A stretch of 64,000 nt of DNA from Clostridiaceae bacterium (GCA_016287385.1 JAEEWM010000017.1:124001-188000), one strand, 5' to 3'. Counted from the first letter of the stretch, positions 46,384 through 54,463 are shown. Numbers and translations are program-made. The notes: generated from the letters alone by a model not told the origin.

Positions 46384-48614
46384 TGATCTTTCTCCTCGAC
46401 ATGTTTCCTGACCTTGTCCTCGCACTCGTGCAAAGCGGCTATAATTTCAGGATCAAACATTGTTCCGCTTTGCTGATCCACATAAAACATTACCGCATCA
46501 AACGCCCACGCTTCCTTGTACGACCGCTTCGAGGTCAACGCGTCAATACAGTCGGCAACCGATACGACGCGGGCAAAACGGTTAATATCCTCACCCTTGA
46601 TTTTGTTGTTGCCTGTTCCGTCGTATCTCTCGTGATGATCCTTCGCTATCAGAGCCGCCTGTTTAAGGAAATCACTGTCGAAGACAGACAGTATGGTATA
46701 TCCGAAATCGGTATGCATATTGATGATTTTTCTCTCGCTCTCGCTAAGAAGCCCCGCCTTGGTCGTGATCTCGAACGGAATGGCGATTTTGCCGATATCG
46801 TGAAGCATGGAGGCCTTTGAAACGGTATCGCATACATCTTCGGGATAACCGAGGGTTTCAAGTAAGGTTTTTGTGATATATTCAACGGAAGCAAGGTGGT
46901 CCGGATTGTTGCCGGCGCTTATCTCCGTTTTTTGCGCGAGGTTTGTGAATATATCTTTTTCGAGATTGTCGTAATCGTCAGTATCGGAAAACCTCGCAAG
47001 CACTAAAATCGCGCAACTGTATAATGTGGTGATGACACTTATAAAGAAAGAATCAAGACCGTCGGTTATATTTTCAAAATGAAGTATCGAATACAAATCG
47101 TCCTGTTTGAAAAATACAAGATCAAAATAGGTTTCACAAAACAGACAGTTATTCTGCTCGGTATTGCATCTTGTTTCAATAACGCGGTAATTTACACTGC
47201 CTATTGTATCTTTACTGTATATTTCATTATACTTTTCGCCGTCTTTTTTTGCAATCACAAATGAGAAATCTTCGTCCTCAAATTGTTTTGACATATGTTC
47301 GCACAGATCGCAGAGTCCGTCAGCCAGCGCTTTGTACACTTCGGTTTCAGAATGCATCTGCGCGATGCCGCGCATTAAATCCGCCACTTTATTTACGCAG
47401 ATTCTGTAATGCTCTATTTTCTCCTGAACATCGTCAGACTGATAGGAAAATTCCTTGACTATCAGGATAAAGAGCATAAAGCAAAGAAATACGAAACCGC
47501 CTATCAGCTTGCAGAACGCAAAACCGCTTCTGAATTTCAGAATCTGGAACATCGCGGTCCCGAGCACGTTTGACATCAGGAGAAGAACAAGCATTGAGAA
47601 TATGCTTCTCGCGTATTGAATACGCCTGTTGAACATTTTGTGATTTTCGATAAGCAACAATACAAGGGTGACAATACAAAACGCGGAAGAAACAAAATGC
47701 AAAGCGCGAAGCAGCACCGGCTGATTAACAAAGCAGGTGGCTACGATAAGAAACGTTGACAGAAGCAGCAGTACATTTATTCTTTTATTGTTTACAGACA
47801 GAACATTTATGGCAACAACCGAAAAAAGAATAACAAGCAGGTTTTCCACAGAAACGGAAACATTGTAAAACAGAGGAATATTGATAAAATACGTATACCG
47901 CGTTAAAGCAACAATAAGTACCGTTACGGCATAAAACAAAGATAAAACGGCGGTCAGGAAAAATTTGGTGCTGCGGTGCTTTATATACCTTAAATATATA
48001 AATACGGCAAAAAAAGCAACGGATATTACAATAAGTGCGAAACAAAACACCATCCCTCCGCCGAGAACAAATCCGGGATGGCTCGTGTTTTTGCCTATTG
48101 AAACCGTAACATCCGCCGAAAAAGGAAGACGTACGGAAATCGCCACACTCACCTCAGACACGGATGCCGGTATAGTGACGGCGTTATACGCGTTGCCTAC
48201 ATATTGAAAGTCGGAATAATGATTGTCATATACGGTTTCACCGTTTATCACAACTTTGACCGGAGCGTAATCGGTATTGATAACGAGCGTGCGTTCCTTA
48301 TCGCTTGCGGAAATATTCGAGCGCATATGAAGGTACTTGCCGATTTTTTCCTTCGGTATCGGGCTTAACGGTGTTGCCGAATTCAAATTGCCGTGAAAAT
48401 CCTCCTCCGCCTTGTTGGAATAAATATAATCCCATGTGTTAAGCACCTTTGCGGATGAAAACCTGTTGTTTGAATAGGTAAACAAAAAATTAAGCGTAAG
48501 AATGACAACAAGCATAATCAGCGGGATTTCGATTAACGTGAGCAGCTCGGCGTTCTTGCCGAGCTTTTTATTCCAATCTTTAATTTTCTCAAAAACGGAA
48601 TGGAGTTTTTTCAT
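46380..48614 (-). CDS. Membrane HD-GYP-like phosphodiesterase
   Basis: The 744-residue protein has an N-terminal helix, an extracellular beta domain (about 45-180), seven transmembrane segments (about 185-390, a 7TMR-like sensor), a GAF-like region and a C-terminal HD domain (about 560-744). Metal-binding residues are kept: LHDIGKIAIP, KDHHERYDGTG and SVADCIDALTS. The GYP signature is replaced (DGTGNNKIKG). HD-GYP proteins cleave c-di-GMP; loss of GYP leaves activity uncertain. It opens the cluster of overlapping polysaccharide genes and may link an external signal to c-di-GMP level. Confidence 0.85.
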   Translation of the reverse strand: MKKLHSVFEKIKDWNKKLGKNAELLTLIEIPLIMLVVILTLNFLFTYSNNRFSSAKVLNTWDYIYSNKAEEDFHGNLNSATPLSPIPKEKIGKYLHMRSNISASDKERTLVINTDYAPVKVVINGETVYDNHYSDFQYVGNAYNAVTIPASVSEVSVAISVRLPFSADVTVSIGKNTSHPGFVLGGGMVFCFALIVISVAFFAVFIYLRYIKHRSTKFFLTAVLSLFYAVTVLIVALTRYTYFINIPLFYNVSVSVENLLVILFSVVAINVLSVNNKRINVLLLLSTFLIVATCFVNQPVLLRALHFVSSAFCIVTLVLLLIENHKMFNRRIQYARSIFSMLVLLLMSNVLGTAMFQILKFRSGFAFCKLIGGFVFLCFMLFILIVKEFSYQSDDVQEKIEHYRICVNKVADLMRGIAQMHSETEVYKALADGLCDLCEHMSKQFEDEDFSFVIAKKDGEKYNEIYSKDTIGSVNYRVIETRCNTEQNNCLFCETYFDLVFFKQDDLYSILHFENITDGLDSFFISVITTLYSCAILVLARFSDTDDYDNLEKDIFTNLAQKTEISAGNNPDHLASVEYITKTLLETLGYPEDVCDTVSKASMLHDIGKIAIPFEITTKAGLLSESERKIINMHTDFGYTILSVFDSDFLKQAALIAKDHHERYDGTGNNKIKGEDINRFARVVSVADCIDALTSKRSYKEAWAFDAVMFYVDQQSGTMFDPEIIAALHECEDKVRKHVEEKDQ

Positions 48615-48628
48615 TTAACTAACGCACC

Positions 48629-48829
48629 TTAAAAATGGGAATACTTATCTAACAGTTTCTTAACGTCATTAACGCTGGTAACGGTGGAATTCATCGATCC
48701 GGCATTTTTTTCTTTGTACTGTTTCAGCACTTTATCGAGAATATCGTATGCTTTTATCACTTTCGCGAGGATATCCTTTAATTCCCCGTTTTCACGCTCT
48801 AATTCTTCATAAGTCGGTTTGTTCTCCAC
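48629..48829 (-). CDS. Small coiled-coil protein in the exopolysaccharide operon
   Basis: A 66-residue protein starting at GTG with AGGAGTATATT upstream. The N-terminal 45 residues are a charged heptad-rich helix (YEELERENGELKDILAKVIK), ending KKLLDKYSHF. No family recognised. Spacing of 13-14 bases to genes on both sides supports translation in the operon; it may be an adaptor binding one of the membrane components. Confidence 0.65.
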   Translation of the reverse strand: MENKPTYEELERENGELKDILAKVIKAYDILDKVLKQYKEKNAGSMNSTVTSVNDVKKLLDKYSHF

Positions 48830-48842
48830 AATATACTCCTTA

Positions 48843-49487
48843 CTAATTCGACGACGTCATCTTCATTATGACTATCTGTCCGTCGTTATCGCGAACGGTA
48901 AGCACCGTCTTGCCCAATATCTCGCTCTCGGTAGAATCGGTGTAAAACGTTGTATACGCCCTGTATGTGTTGGAACCTTGTATATCAAGTGAAACGTCGT
49001 AAAAAATCTCCGTTTCGTAAGGCGGTTCCCACATCTCAAAGCACTTTTTCGACGCATTGTACAGGTCGGATTTGGTGATATCCGTTTTAACCTCGCCGAA
49101 ATCTTTTTTGATTCTCGCCCTCAGACCGTCCTCCGATACCTTGCGCAGTTTATTGCCGGAAGTCGGAATATCAATCAGATTATCATAAAACAGATGGCAA
49201 AAAGAGTATTGCACCAAAGCGTTAACCGCTATATCGTCCGGCGAATTAAACTTCTTCTGCGCCAAAAGAAACCGAAGCTCATAGCTTCTCATCGCGAGGT
49301 CGTCCCCTTTGATATAATCCGGTATGGTCTGCTCCTTTGAATCGGTCTCTCCGGACTGCTCGGAACTGCCGCCGACGACCGGGCTTTTGTTACCGCAGCC
49401 GCAAAAACAGCAAATCAGTACGGCGGTAAGGATACTTAAAGCAACTATCCTGATGTATTTTTTTGATCTTACACTGTACAAATACAC
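48843..49487 (-). CDS. Lipoprotein of unknown function
   Basis: A 214-residue protein starting at GTG after AAAGGGGG. A hydrophobic segment ending in VLICCFCGCGNKS looks like a lipobox. A Ser/Gln/Thr-rich linker and a compact alpha/beta domain (about 60-214) follow, ending in VLTVRDNDGQIVIMKM. It resembles the many small lipoproteins with NTF2-like or DUF domains but I cannot name it. It is first after a terminator and is probably the first gene of the exopolysaccharide transcript. Confidence 0.7.
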   Translation of the reverse strand: MYLYSVRSKKYIRIVALSILTAVLICCFCGCGNKSPVVGGSSEQSGETDSKEQTIPDYIKGDDLAMRSYELRFLLAQKKFNSPDDIAVNALVQYSFCHLFYDNLIDIPTSGNKLRKVSEDGLRARIKKDFGEVKTDITKSDLYNASKKCFEMWEPPYETEIFYDVSLDIQGSNTYRAYTTFYTDSTESEILGKTVLTVRDNDGQIVIMKMTSSN

Positions 49488-49523
49488 CGTCTATCCCCCT
49501 TTGTTACTCTGTTTTTCAAACGC

Positions 49524-49553
49524 AAAAGACTGCACAGATAAAAATGTGCAGTC
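49524..49553 (-). terminator. Intrinsic terminator between the coiled-coil gene and the lipoprotein gene
   Basis: Perfect 9-bp stem GACTGCACA/TGTGCAGTC with an eight-base loop and TTTT on the minus strand. It ends the riboswitch-controlled transcript or lets part of it read into the exopolysaccharide genes. The region 49488-49611 holds no gene and no clear promoter. Confidence 0.7.
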
Positions 49554-49611
49554 GACTTACTAAACATATCGTTTCAATTATTCTATCAAACCAGCGGGAC
49601 GCCGACATTAT

Positions 49612-50226
49612 CTAATCGTTCTGTGTCAGAGCTTCTGCCAAAAGTTTACTTCTTTCTTCAAATGATAATCTGCTTTTCCTGCCGAATCTTGAATAATCGG
49701 AAGCGCGCTCGATAACCTCTTTGGTTATTCTTTTCGGTTTCCCCGCAGAAACCGCGGGTACTGTTTTTAAGACCTCCGCCTTACCGGCAATTTCATCTGC
49801 GCCGGCGGCAGGCACGATATCGGCAACATCCGCGCCGTCCTTATTCTCATCCGCGGTTCCGGGATTCGCCACGGCACGAACGTTTACTATTTCTTCACGG
49901 ATAAGCTCGTGGTCTTTTAAGACGTCGCCGATTTCACTTATAATTCCGATAAGCCGGCGGTCTAAGCCCTTAAGCATCTGCTTTGTGACATCGGCGGAAT
50001 GCTGATTTGATTCGGGCGCGTCCCTATAAATCTCATCAATTTTCTGAAACGCCGCCAGGCTTTCGGAAATATCTCTTTTCAGTTCAACATTTTCGGCGTT
50101 GAGCTCCGCCACCCGCTTTTCCAATTCGGAAATTCTTACGGCAGTATTCTCAACCTCGTTTTGTAACCATGTGTTTTCTTTTTCGGAAGCATCCGGTTTC
50201 ACTTGAATTCCGTCAACAGTTCCCAT
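49612..50226 (-). CDS. Coiled-coil protein of unknown function
   Basis: A 204-residue soluble protein with GGGGTGA before the ATG. Residues about 15-60 form a strong coiled coil (ISELEKRVAELNAENVELKR); 85-115 is a second helical stretch; an Ala/Asp/Gly-rich linker (about 118-160) precedes a basic tail (KPKRITKEVIERASDYSRFG, RKSRLS). No signal peptide. It is about 75 bases after the riboswitch-controlled secreted protein and probably on the same transcript. The basic C-terminus suggests binding to an acidic partner or nucleic acid. Function unknown. Confidence 0.65.
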   Translation of the reverse strand: MGTVDGIQVKPDASEKENTWLQNEVENTAVRISELEKRVAELNAENVELKRDISESLAAFQKIDEIYRDAPESNQHSADVTKQMLKGLDRRLIGIISEIGDVLKDHELIREEIVNVRAVANPGTADENKDGADVADIVPAAGADEIAGKAEVLKTVPAVSAGKPKRITKEVIERASDYSRFGRKSRLSFEERSKLLAEALTQND

Positions 50227-50300
50227 TTGCTTTTCACCCCGCCGAAAACCGTATTTTCAAAGCCTTCCATACGGATATCCACCGGAGCGTTTTAACCGTA

Positions 50301-51419
50301 TCAGTAATTCCAGGTATAATCGTTTACGCTTGTTAAAAGCTCGCTTTCATACACACCCTCGCCGCTGTTGTTGGAAACAAGGATATCGGCGCTTTCCGCA
50401 AACTGATAGTTAATGTAAGCTTTGCAGGTAACGGTTGTGCCGAGCGGAAGGTTGACCGAAAGGCTCTCGACCGGTGTGCTCAACACATTGTCGATTCCGG
50501 TCTGCTTGTTATAATCGCCTTTTGCAAAGTGGAAACGGTAAGCCATAAAGAAGTTGTTAACATCGGTTTCAAGATGGGAATCCGAAGCGTCGCAATTAAC
50601 GATTATCATTTTGGCTTCGTTATCTATAATGTCAATACCTTTTACGGTATAACGGTCGGGATCAGCCGCCGCTGCCGCTTTAAGCTCTAAAAACTCTTTG
50701 TTGTGTACCGCTTTCATTCTGTAAACAACAGTACCGCAGATTCCGTTGCCGTTTTCATCGTAGATTCCGTTTTCCCAGTTAACCGTGCACATCTGGAAAA
50801 GATATTCCTTGCCGACTTCGATTTCTTTCATTTCGCCGCCGTAATATACGGAACCGTCTTCAAACTTGACCGCCATTTTCCTCGGCGCGTCAATTCTGAT
50901 GGTTGCGGCTTCACCGGTAACAGTGCCGGCAGCTTCACCGGTAGCAGCACCGGCGGCAGCGCCGCTGTTATTCGTGTTTGCCGAAGCAGCCGCCGAAGCG
51001 CTGTCGGAAGTGCCTTTTACAAAGTGGCTGTAATTGCCGTCAATATAAACCTTCATTACGCCGGCTTCGGACGAAACGGTAACCTTTGCTTTTGAACCGT
51101 TTGTGTTCGGCGTATACTTGATTCCCTCACCTTTAAGAACCTCAAATTTCTTAGTAGCGTTTGCCAAAGACGGATCGGCGTTCTTTGCCTGATCAATGAT
51201 TTCATCGTCTGAGCGGGCGTCATCGGCAGGAACCCAAACAAGGGCGCCGGTTGCCTGCTTTACCCAGAAAATGACAGATCCGGTCAGGTCATACTCGCTC
51301 GCGCCCTGCATATGCTCGGAATACTCAATATCCGAATCAGCGTAGGTAACTACACTCATACCGGCCAGCAATGCAACCACCGCGGCAAGAGCAAGCACAA
51401 TCGAAACAACTTTTTTCAT
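50301..51419 (-). CDS. Secreted protein with shared matrix-type C-terminal domain, c-di-GMP-controlled
   Basis: The start at 51419 follows AAGGAG; 372 residues. A signal peptide (MKKVVSIVLALAAVVALLAG, cleavage near VTYA) leads to an N-terminal domain (about 29-137) without recognised family, an Ala/Ser/Gly/Thr-rich linker (about 138-172), and a C-terminal domain (173-372) nearly identical over most of its length to that of the divergent protein at 51979. Typical stretches are RKMAV, EDGSVYYGGEMKE, NGICGTVVYRMK and SVNDYTWNY. The leader carries a c-di-GMP-I riboswitch, so it is made according to c-di-GMP level. Probably an extracellular matrix or polysaccharide-binding protein. Confidence 0.85.
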   Translation of the reverse strand: MKKVVSIVLALAAVVALLAGMSVVTYADSDIEYSEHMQGASEYDLTGSVIFWVKQATGALVWVPADDARSDDEIIDQAKNADPSLANATKKFEVLKGEGIKYTPNTNGSKAKVTVSSEAGVMKVYIDGNYSHFVKGTSDSASAAASANTNNSGAAAGAATGEAAGTVTGEAATIRIDAPRKMAVKFEDGSVYYGGEMKEIEVGKEYLFQMCTVNWENGIYDENGNGICGTVVYRMKAVHNKEFLELKAAAAADPDRYTVKGIDIIDNEAKMIIVNCDASDSHLETDVNNFFMAYRFHFAKGDYNKQTGIDNVLSTPVESLSVNLPLGTTVTCKAYINYQFAESADILVSNNSGEGVYESELLTSVNDYTWNY

Positions 51420-51450
51420 AACAATAACTCCTTTTTTCATCGCGGTGGAC

Positions 51451-51565
51451 AAAAAAAACAGCCCGCCGCAAAATCAATATGATTTGCAGCCAGACTGTCA
51501 TGGTAAATACTTTAGACTCTTGAGCTTTCCGTCCCTGCGTTTCCACAGGTTTGGCTTTTAACTTT
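51451..51565 (-). promoter_or_regulatory. c-di-GMP-I (GEMM-I) riboswitch with overlapping terminator, minus strand
   Basis: The minus-strand leader reads AAACCTGTGGAAACGCAGGG, then ACGGAAAGC, GTCTAAAG and a distal stem before AGTCTGGCTGC. This is the c-di-GMP-I aptamer pattern: GAAA-capped stem, A-C-G-x-AAAGC junction and final GGxTGC. The usual ACGCAAAGC is ACGGAAAGC here. A terminator follows: CAGTCTGGCTGC (51486-51497) can pair with GCGGCGGGCTG (51459-51469), then eight T residues (51451-51458). The 5' terminator arm is part of the aptamer, so ligand binding should prevent termination and switch the gene on (inference). Confidence 0.88.
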
Positions 51566-51573
51566 ATATTCAC

Positions 51574-51602
51574 ATTATATTCAACCGTATCGCATTTGTC
51601 AA
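51574..51602 (-). promoter_or_regulatory. Consensus promoter of the minus-strand riboswitch transcript
   Basis: On the minus strand, TTGACA (51597-51602), 17-base spacer and TATAAT (51574-51579): a perfect sigma-A promoter. Transcription should start about nine bases before the aptamer. Confidence 0.85.
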
Positions 51603-51792
51603 GTGTTTTTTTAAAGAATTTTTTCGCGCATTAAAAAACGGAGCGCTCCCGCCGTCACAAGAGCGGCTTTGCGCCCTTTTACAGGGAAAGACCGGCGTCC
51701 TTCTCACACCTGCCGACACACATATATAGATATAATAAACCGGCGCAACCGAAAAAAATCGCATAAAAATGCGTTTTTATTCAAAAAAATTG
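51603..51792. other. Spacer between the two divergent riboswitch promoters
   Basis: No gene is visible. A small hairpin CGCAT-AAAA-ATGCG with T-runs on both sides (51760-51778) could separate the two transcription units or act as a weak bidirectional terminator. Confidence 0.5.
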
Positions 51793-51821
51793 TTGACAAA
51801 TCCGCATTACCGATATATAAT
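51793..51821 (+). promoter_or_regulatory. Consensus promoter of the plus-strand riboswitch transcript
   Basis: TTGACA (51793-51798), 17-base spacer and TATAAT (51816-51821). As strong as the divergent promoter, which suggests that control rests on the riboswitches rather than on initiation. Confidence 0.85.
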
Positions 51822-51825
51822 AATA

Positions 51826-51947
51826 GCGGATAAAAAAGGCAAAACTGTCGAAAGGCAGTGACGCAAAGCAAAGAGCCTACGGTGTTTTCACACTATGGTA
51901 GTCTGGTTGCATCCGCGTGTATAGGTCTAATGCACGTGGGATTTTTT
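51826..51947 (+). promoter_or_regulatory. c-di-GMP-I (GEMM-I) riboswitch with terminator, plus strand
   Basis: The leader contains GGCAAAACTGTCGAAAGGCA, GTGACGCAAAGC, GCCTACGGTG and TATGGTAGTCTGGTTGC, the c-di-GMP-I aptamer consensus. The closing stem pairs GCGGAT (51826-51831) with ATCCGC (51911-51916). The same ATCCGCGTG (51911-51919) can instead pair with CACGTGGGAT (51933-51942), followed by TTTTTT, an intrinsic terminator. Ligand-bound aptamer and terminator are mutually exclusive, so c-di-GMP should turn the downstream gene on (inference from base pairing). Confidence 0.93.
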
Positions 51948-51978
51948 GTGTCCTGGACACAAGAAAGGATATGCGATT

Positions 51979-53640
51979 ATGAAAAAAATTCTTTCAGCAC
52001 TGATTGCTGTGGCCCTGCTGGTTACGGTCTTTTGCCTGCCTGCCGGCGCTTATACGGGTCACGCAAACACAGGCGATACTATCGCCTTCAAAGGTGCAAC
52101 GGCTTCCGATGCCTTCGGCGGTCTGCTTGACTGGTCGGGTATCGTGTTCGGAAACGTAAACAACGTTATCGATGTTGAAGGCACTCTTGCCGTCGGCGGT
52201 AATTTCGTTTCCAACACCGGTTTCTCAGCCAACAGCGGCGCCTACGGCCAGTCACCGGCATCCACCGATGATGTTGCGCTTCTTGTAAACGGCAATATAA
52301 ATATCAGCGGCTACGGTAACGTTTGGGGTCAGACGGTCGTCGGCAACGCGGACGGCAACACCTATCGCCTTTCCAACGTAACCGCTTCTGAAACAACCAA
52401 CGCGAAGTACACCGTCGCGAACACAGCGCAGTATTTTGCAAATGCTTCGAGCACTGCTTACGCCGTCAGGTCTTCCATCGCATCAATGCCGGTTAACGGT
52501 GTTTGCGAATCGGCATACGGCACATATACGTTCGTCGGCGATCCCGCCGCCAATGTGTTGGTTTATAACGTAAACGATTCGAATTTCAATTCGTATCTCT
52601 TTGATTTCACTATTGCTGACGGTCAGACCGTTATCGTTAATCTTACGACAGCCGACGCCATCAATTTGAAATACGGCGCTTGCAGAATAAACGGCAGCAT
52701 GGATCCGGATTATCTCAGGGATTACAACCGCAATATCATAATAAACGTTCCCAATTCCACCGAGATAACGATGACCTCATGCGAACTGTACGGCATCCTT
52801 TTGGCGCCTGACGCCAACTTGAACGGCAAAGGTTCCAATGTATGCGGAACTTCAATCCTGAACGGTCTTACGGGATCGAACGGCTTTGAGCTTCACGTCG
52901 GCTACAACAACAGCTTTGCTCCGGCTATTGCCTCTGCGGCTTCCGCTTCCGGCAGTCCTGCTTCCGGCGGCGCCGCTTCCGGCAGTCCTGCGTCCGGTGG
53001 TGCTGCGTCTTCTTCAACCGCTTCCGGTGAAACGGTCGGCATAAGAATTGACGTTCCCCGCAAAATGGCTGTTGCTTTTGAGGATGGCACCGTTTACTAC
53101 GGCGGCGAGATGAAAGAGGTCGAAGTCGGCAAAGAGTATCCTTTCCAGATGTGCGCGGTAAACTGGGATAACGGCATTTACGATGAAAACGGCAACGGAA
53201 TCTGCGGTACTGTTGTTTACAGAATGAAAGTGGTACACAACAAAGAGTTTTTAGAGCTCAAAGCGGCAGCGGCGGCTGATCCCGACCGTTATACCGTAAA
53301 GGGTATCGACATCATAGATAACGAAGCCAAAATCATCATCGTTAATTGCGACGCTTCGGATTCCCACCTTGAAACAGACGTAAACAACTTCTTTGTAGCG
53401 TACCGTTTCCACTTTGCGAAAGGCGACTATAACAAGAAGACCGGCATTGAGAACGTCATCAACACCCCTCTTGAGAGTCTTTCGGTTAACCTCCCCGCCG
53501 GTTCCACGATCACCTGCAACGCTTATAACGGCGATGTAATGATCGATACCGAGAACGTGTTTATCACCGTTAACTCCGGCGAAGGCATTTACGATGACGT
53601 ATACCTCACCAGCGTAAACGACTACACCTGGAATCACTGA
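51979..53640 (+). CDS. Secreted choice-of-anchor-A-type protein with shared matrix domain, c-di-GMP-controlled
   Basis: The start at 51979 follows AAGAAAGGA; 553 residues. After the signal peptide (MKKILSALIAVALLVTVFCL, cleavage near AGA) comes a beta-rich domain (about 30-325) of the choice-of-anchor A type: NVIDVEGTLAVGGNF, LLVNGNINISGYGNVWG, and YGILLAPDANLNGKG near its end. A Ser/Ala/Gly/Pro linker with SPASGGAASG repeats (about 328-352) leads to the C-terminal domain (about 355-553) shared with the divergent protein at 50301. The linker probably spans the cell envelope or matrix. Controlled by its own c-di-GMP-I riboswitch. No sortase motif or other anchor is visible. Confidence 0.88.
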   Translation: MKKILSALIAVALLVTVFCLPAGAYTGHANTGDTIAFKGATASDAFGGLLDWSGIVFGNVNNVIDVEGTLAVGGNFVSNTGFSANSGAYGQSPASTDDVALLVNGNINISGYGNVWGQTVVGNADGNTYRLSNVTASETTNAKYTVANTAQYFANASSTAYAVRSSIASMPVNGVCESAYGTYTFVGDPAANVLVYNVNDSNFNSYLFDFTIADGQTVIVNLTTADAINLKYGACRINGSMDPDYLRDYNRNIIINVPNSTEITMTSCELYGILLAPDANLNGKGSNVCGTSILNGLTGSNGFELHVGYNNSFAPAIASAASASGSPASGGAASGSPASGGAASSSTASGETVGIRIDVPRKMAVAFEDGTVYYGGEMKEVEVGKEYPFQMCAVNWDNGIYDENGNGICGTVVYRMKVVHNKEFLELKAAAAADPDRYTVKGIDIIDNEAKIIIVNCDASDSHLETDVNNFFVAYRFHFAKGDYNKKTGIENVINTPLESLSVNLPAGSTITCNAYNGDVMIDTENVFITVNSGEGIYDDVYLTSVNDYTWNH

Positions 53641-53663
53641 TTCCAAAAGTAAAAAAAATTTGG

Positions 53664-53698
53664 CGGCGTCGTACCTGATCGGTACGGCGCCGTTTTTT
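53664..53698 (+). terminator. Intrinsic terminator after the choice-of-anchor-A gene
   Basis: Stem CGGCGTCGTACC with GGTACGGCGCCG (one G-T pair, five-base loop) followed by six T residues. Confidence 0.85.
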
Positions 53699-53754
53699 GT
53701 GTTTACCAAATAATCAATACTTCTATCCCCTGTTACAGCCGGAATTTACCCGGA

Positions 53755-54435
53755 TTATTTTTTTGTTAATTCAAAGCTTTTTGCCAACAGCGCCATAACG
53801 CCGTCGTCCGTTAAAGCGTCGTCAAGTGAAACCGAAATCCAGTGTTTGCGGTTCATGTGGTAGGCGGGATATATACCTGTCTGCCGCGTAAGCTGTTCAA
53901 TCATATCCGGCTCGGATTTCAGGTTGATGATGTCGACAGTGCTATTGTCACCGCCCTTTGTTATAAGCCGGCGCCTGACGTTCATAATAAGCGCAAACCA
54001 CTTAAGGTTATCAGCATGGCGGAAGACCCCGCAGCTTTGGTATTTACTCTGCTTCCAGGGAAAGTCCGGCGCAACGCCAAACGCTTCCGATATCCGCTCG
54101 GCAATACGGTTTGCCTGATCCGACGCGAATAACACGTCCTTACAACACCCGCCCGCGATGCTTTCGAGTAATGCCTCATAAGCCAGCCTGACCGAGTTGA
54201 CATAACCGCCGCTGAAGGAGTCGATACGAAGCGGTCTGTATTCTTCGTCGTTCATTTTGTCTACGACGGTGCAGTCAAACGCGCCGTTATCAAAAATAAT
54301 AACGGTTGCGGAAAAATCTCCGTTCATAAAATCGGTTTCGTATCGATAGGCGCCGCCCGTCTTTATAAAGCCGAAATCAAGCATTTTTCGGGGCTCAAAC
54401 CGCCTTCCGGCGAACACTTTTTCCTCTATGGTCAT
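53755..54435 (-). CDS. MmcQ/YjbR-family protein with extra N-terminal domain
   Basis: Start placed at the ATG at 54435 after AGAGGA, giving 226 residues. The C-terminal half (about 110-226) matches the YjbR/MmcQ fold: KYQSCGVFRHADNLKWFALI, IINLKSEPDMIEQL, and the typical HMNRKHWISVSLDDALTDD. The N-terminal half (about 1-105) is a separate alpha/beta module. YjbR proteins have a DNA-binding-like fold and no settled function. It follows the polyferredoxin gene closely. Confidence 0.8.
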   Translation of the reverse strand: MTIEEKVFAGRRFEPRKMLDFGFIKTGGAYRYETDFMNGDFSATVIIFDNGAFDCTVVDKMNDEEYRPLRIDSFSGGYVNSVRLAYEALLESIAGGCCKDVLFASDQANRIAERISEAFGVAPDFPWKQSKYQSCGVFRHADNLKWFALIMNVRRRLITKGGDNSTVDIINLKSEPDMIEQLTRQTGIYPAYHMNRKHWISVSLDDALTDDGVMALLAKSFELTKK

Positions 54436-54463
54436 ATATATATCCTCTGTAAGTAAAAATTCG

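Noticed and set aside
53251-53709. A 152-codon minus-strand frame
   Set aside because: Antisense to the shared C-terminal domain of the choice-of-anchor-A protein and runs through its terminator.
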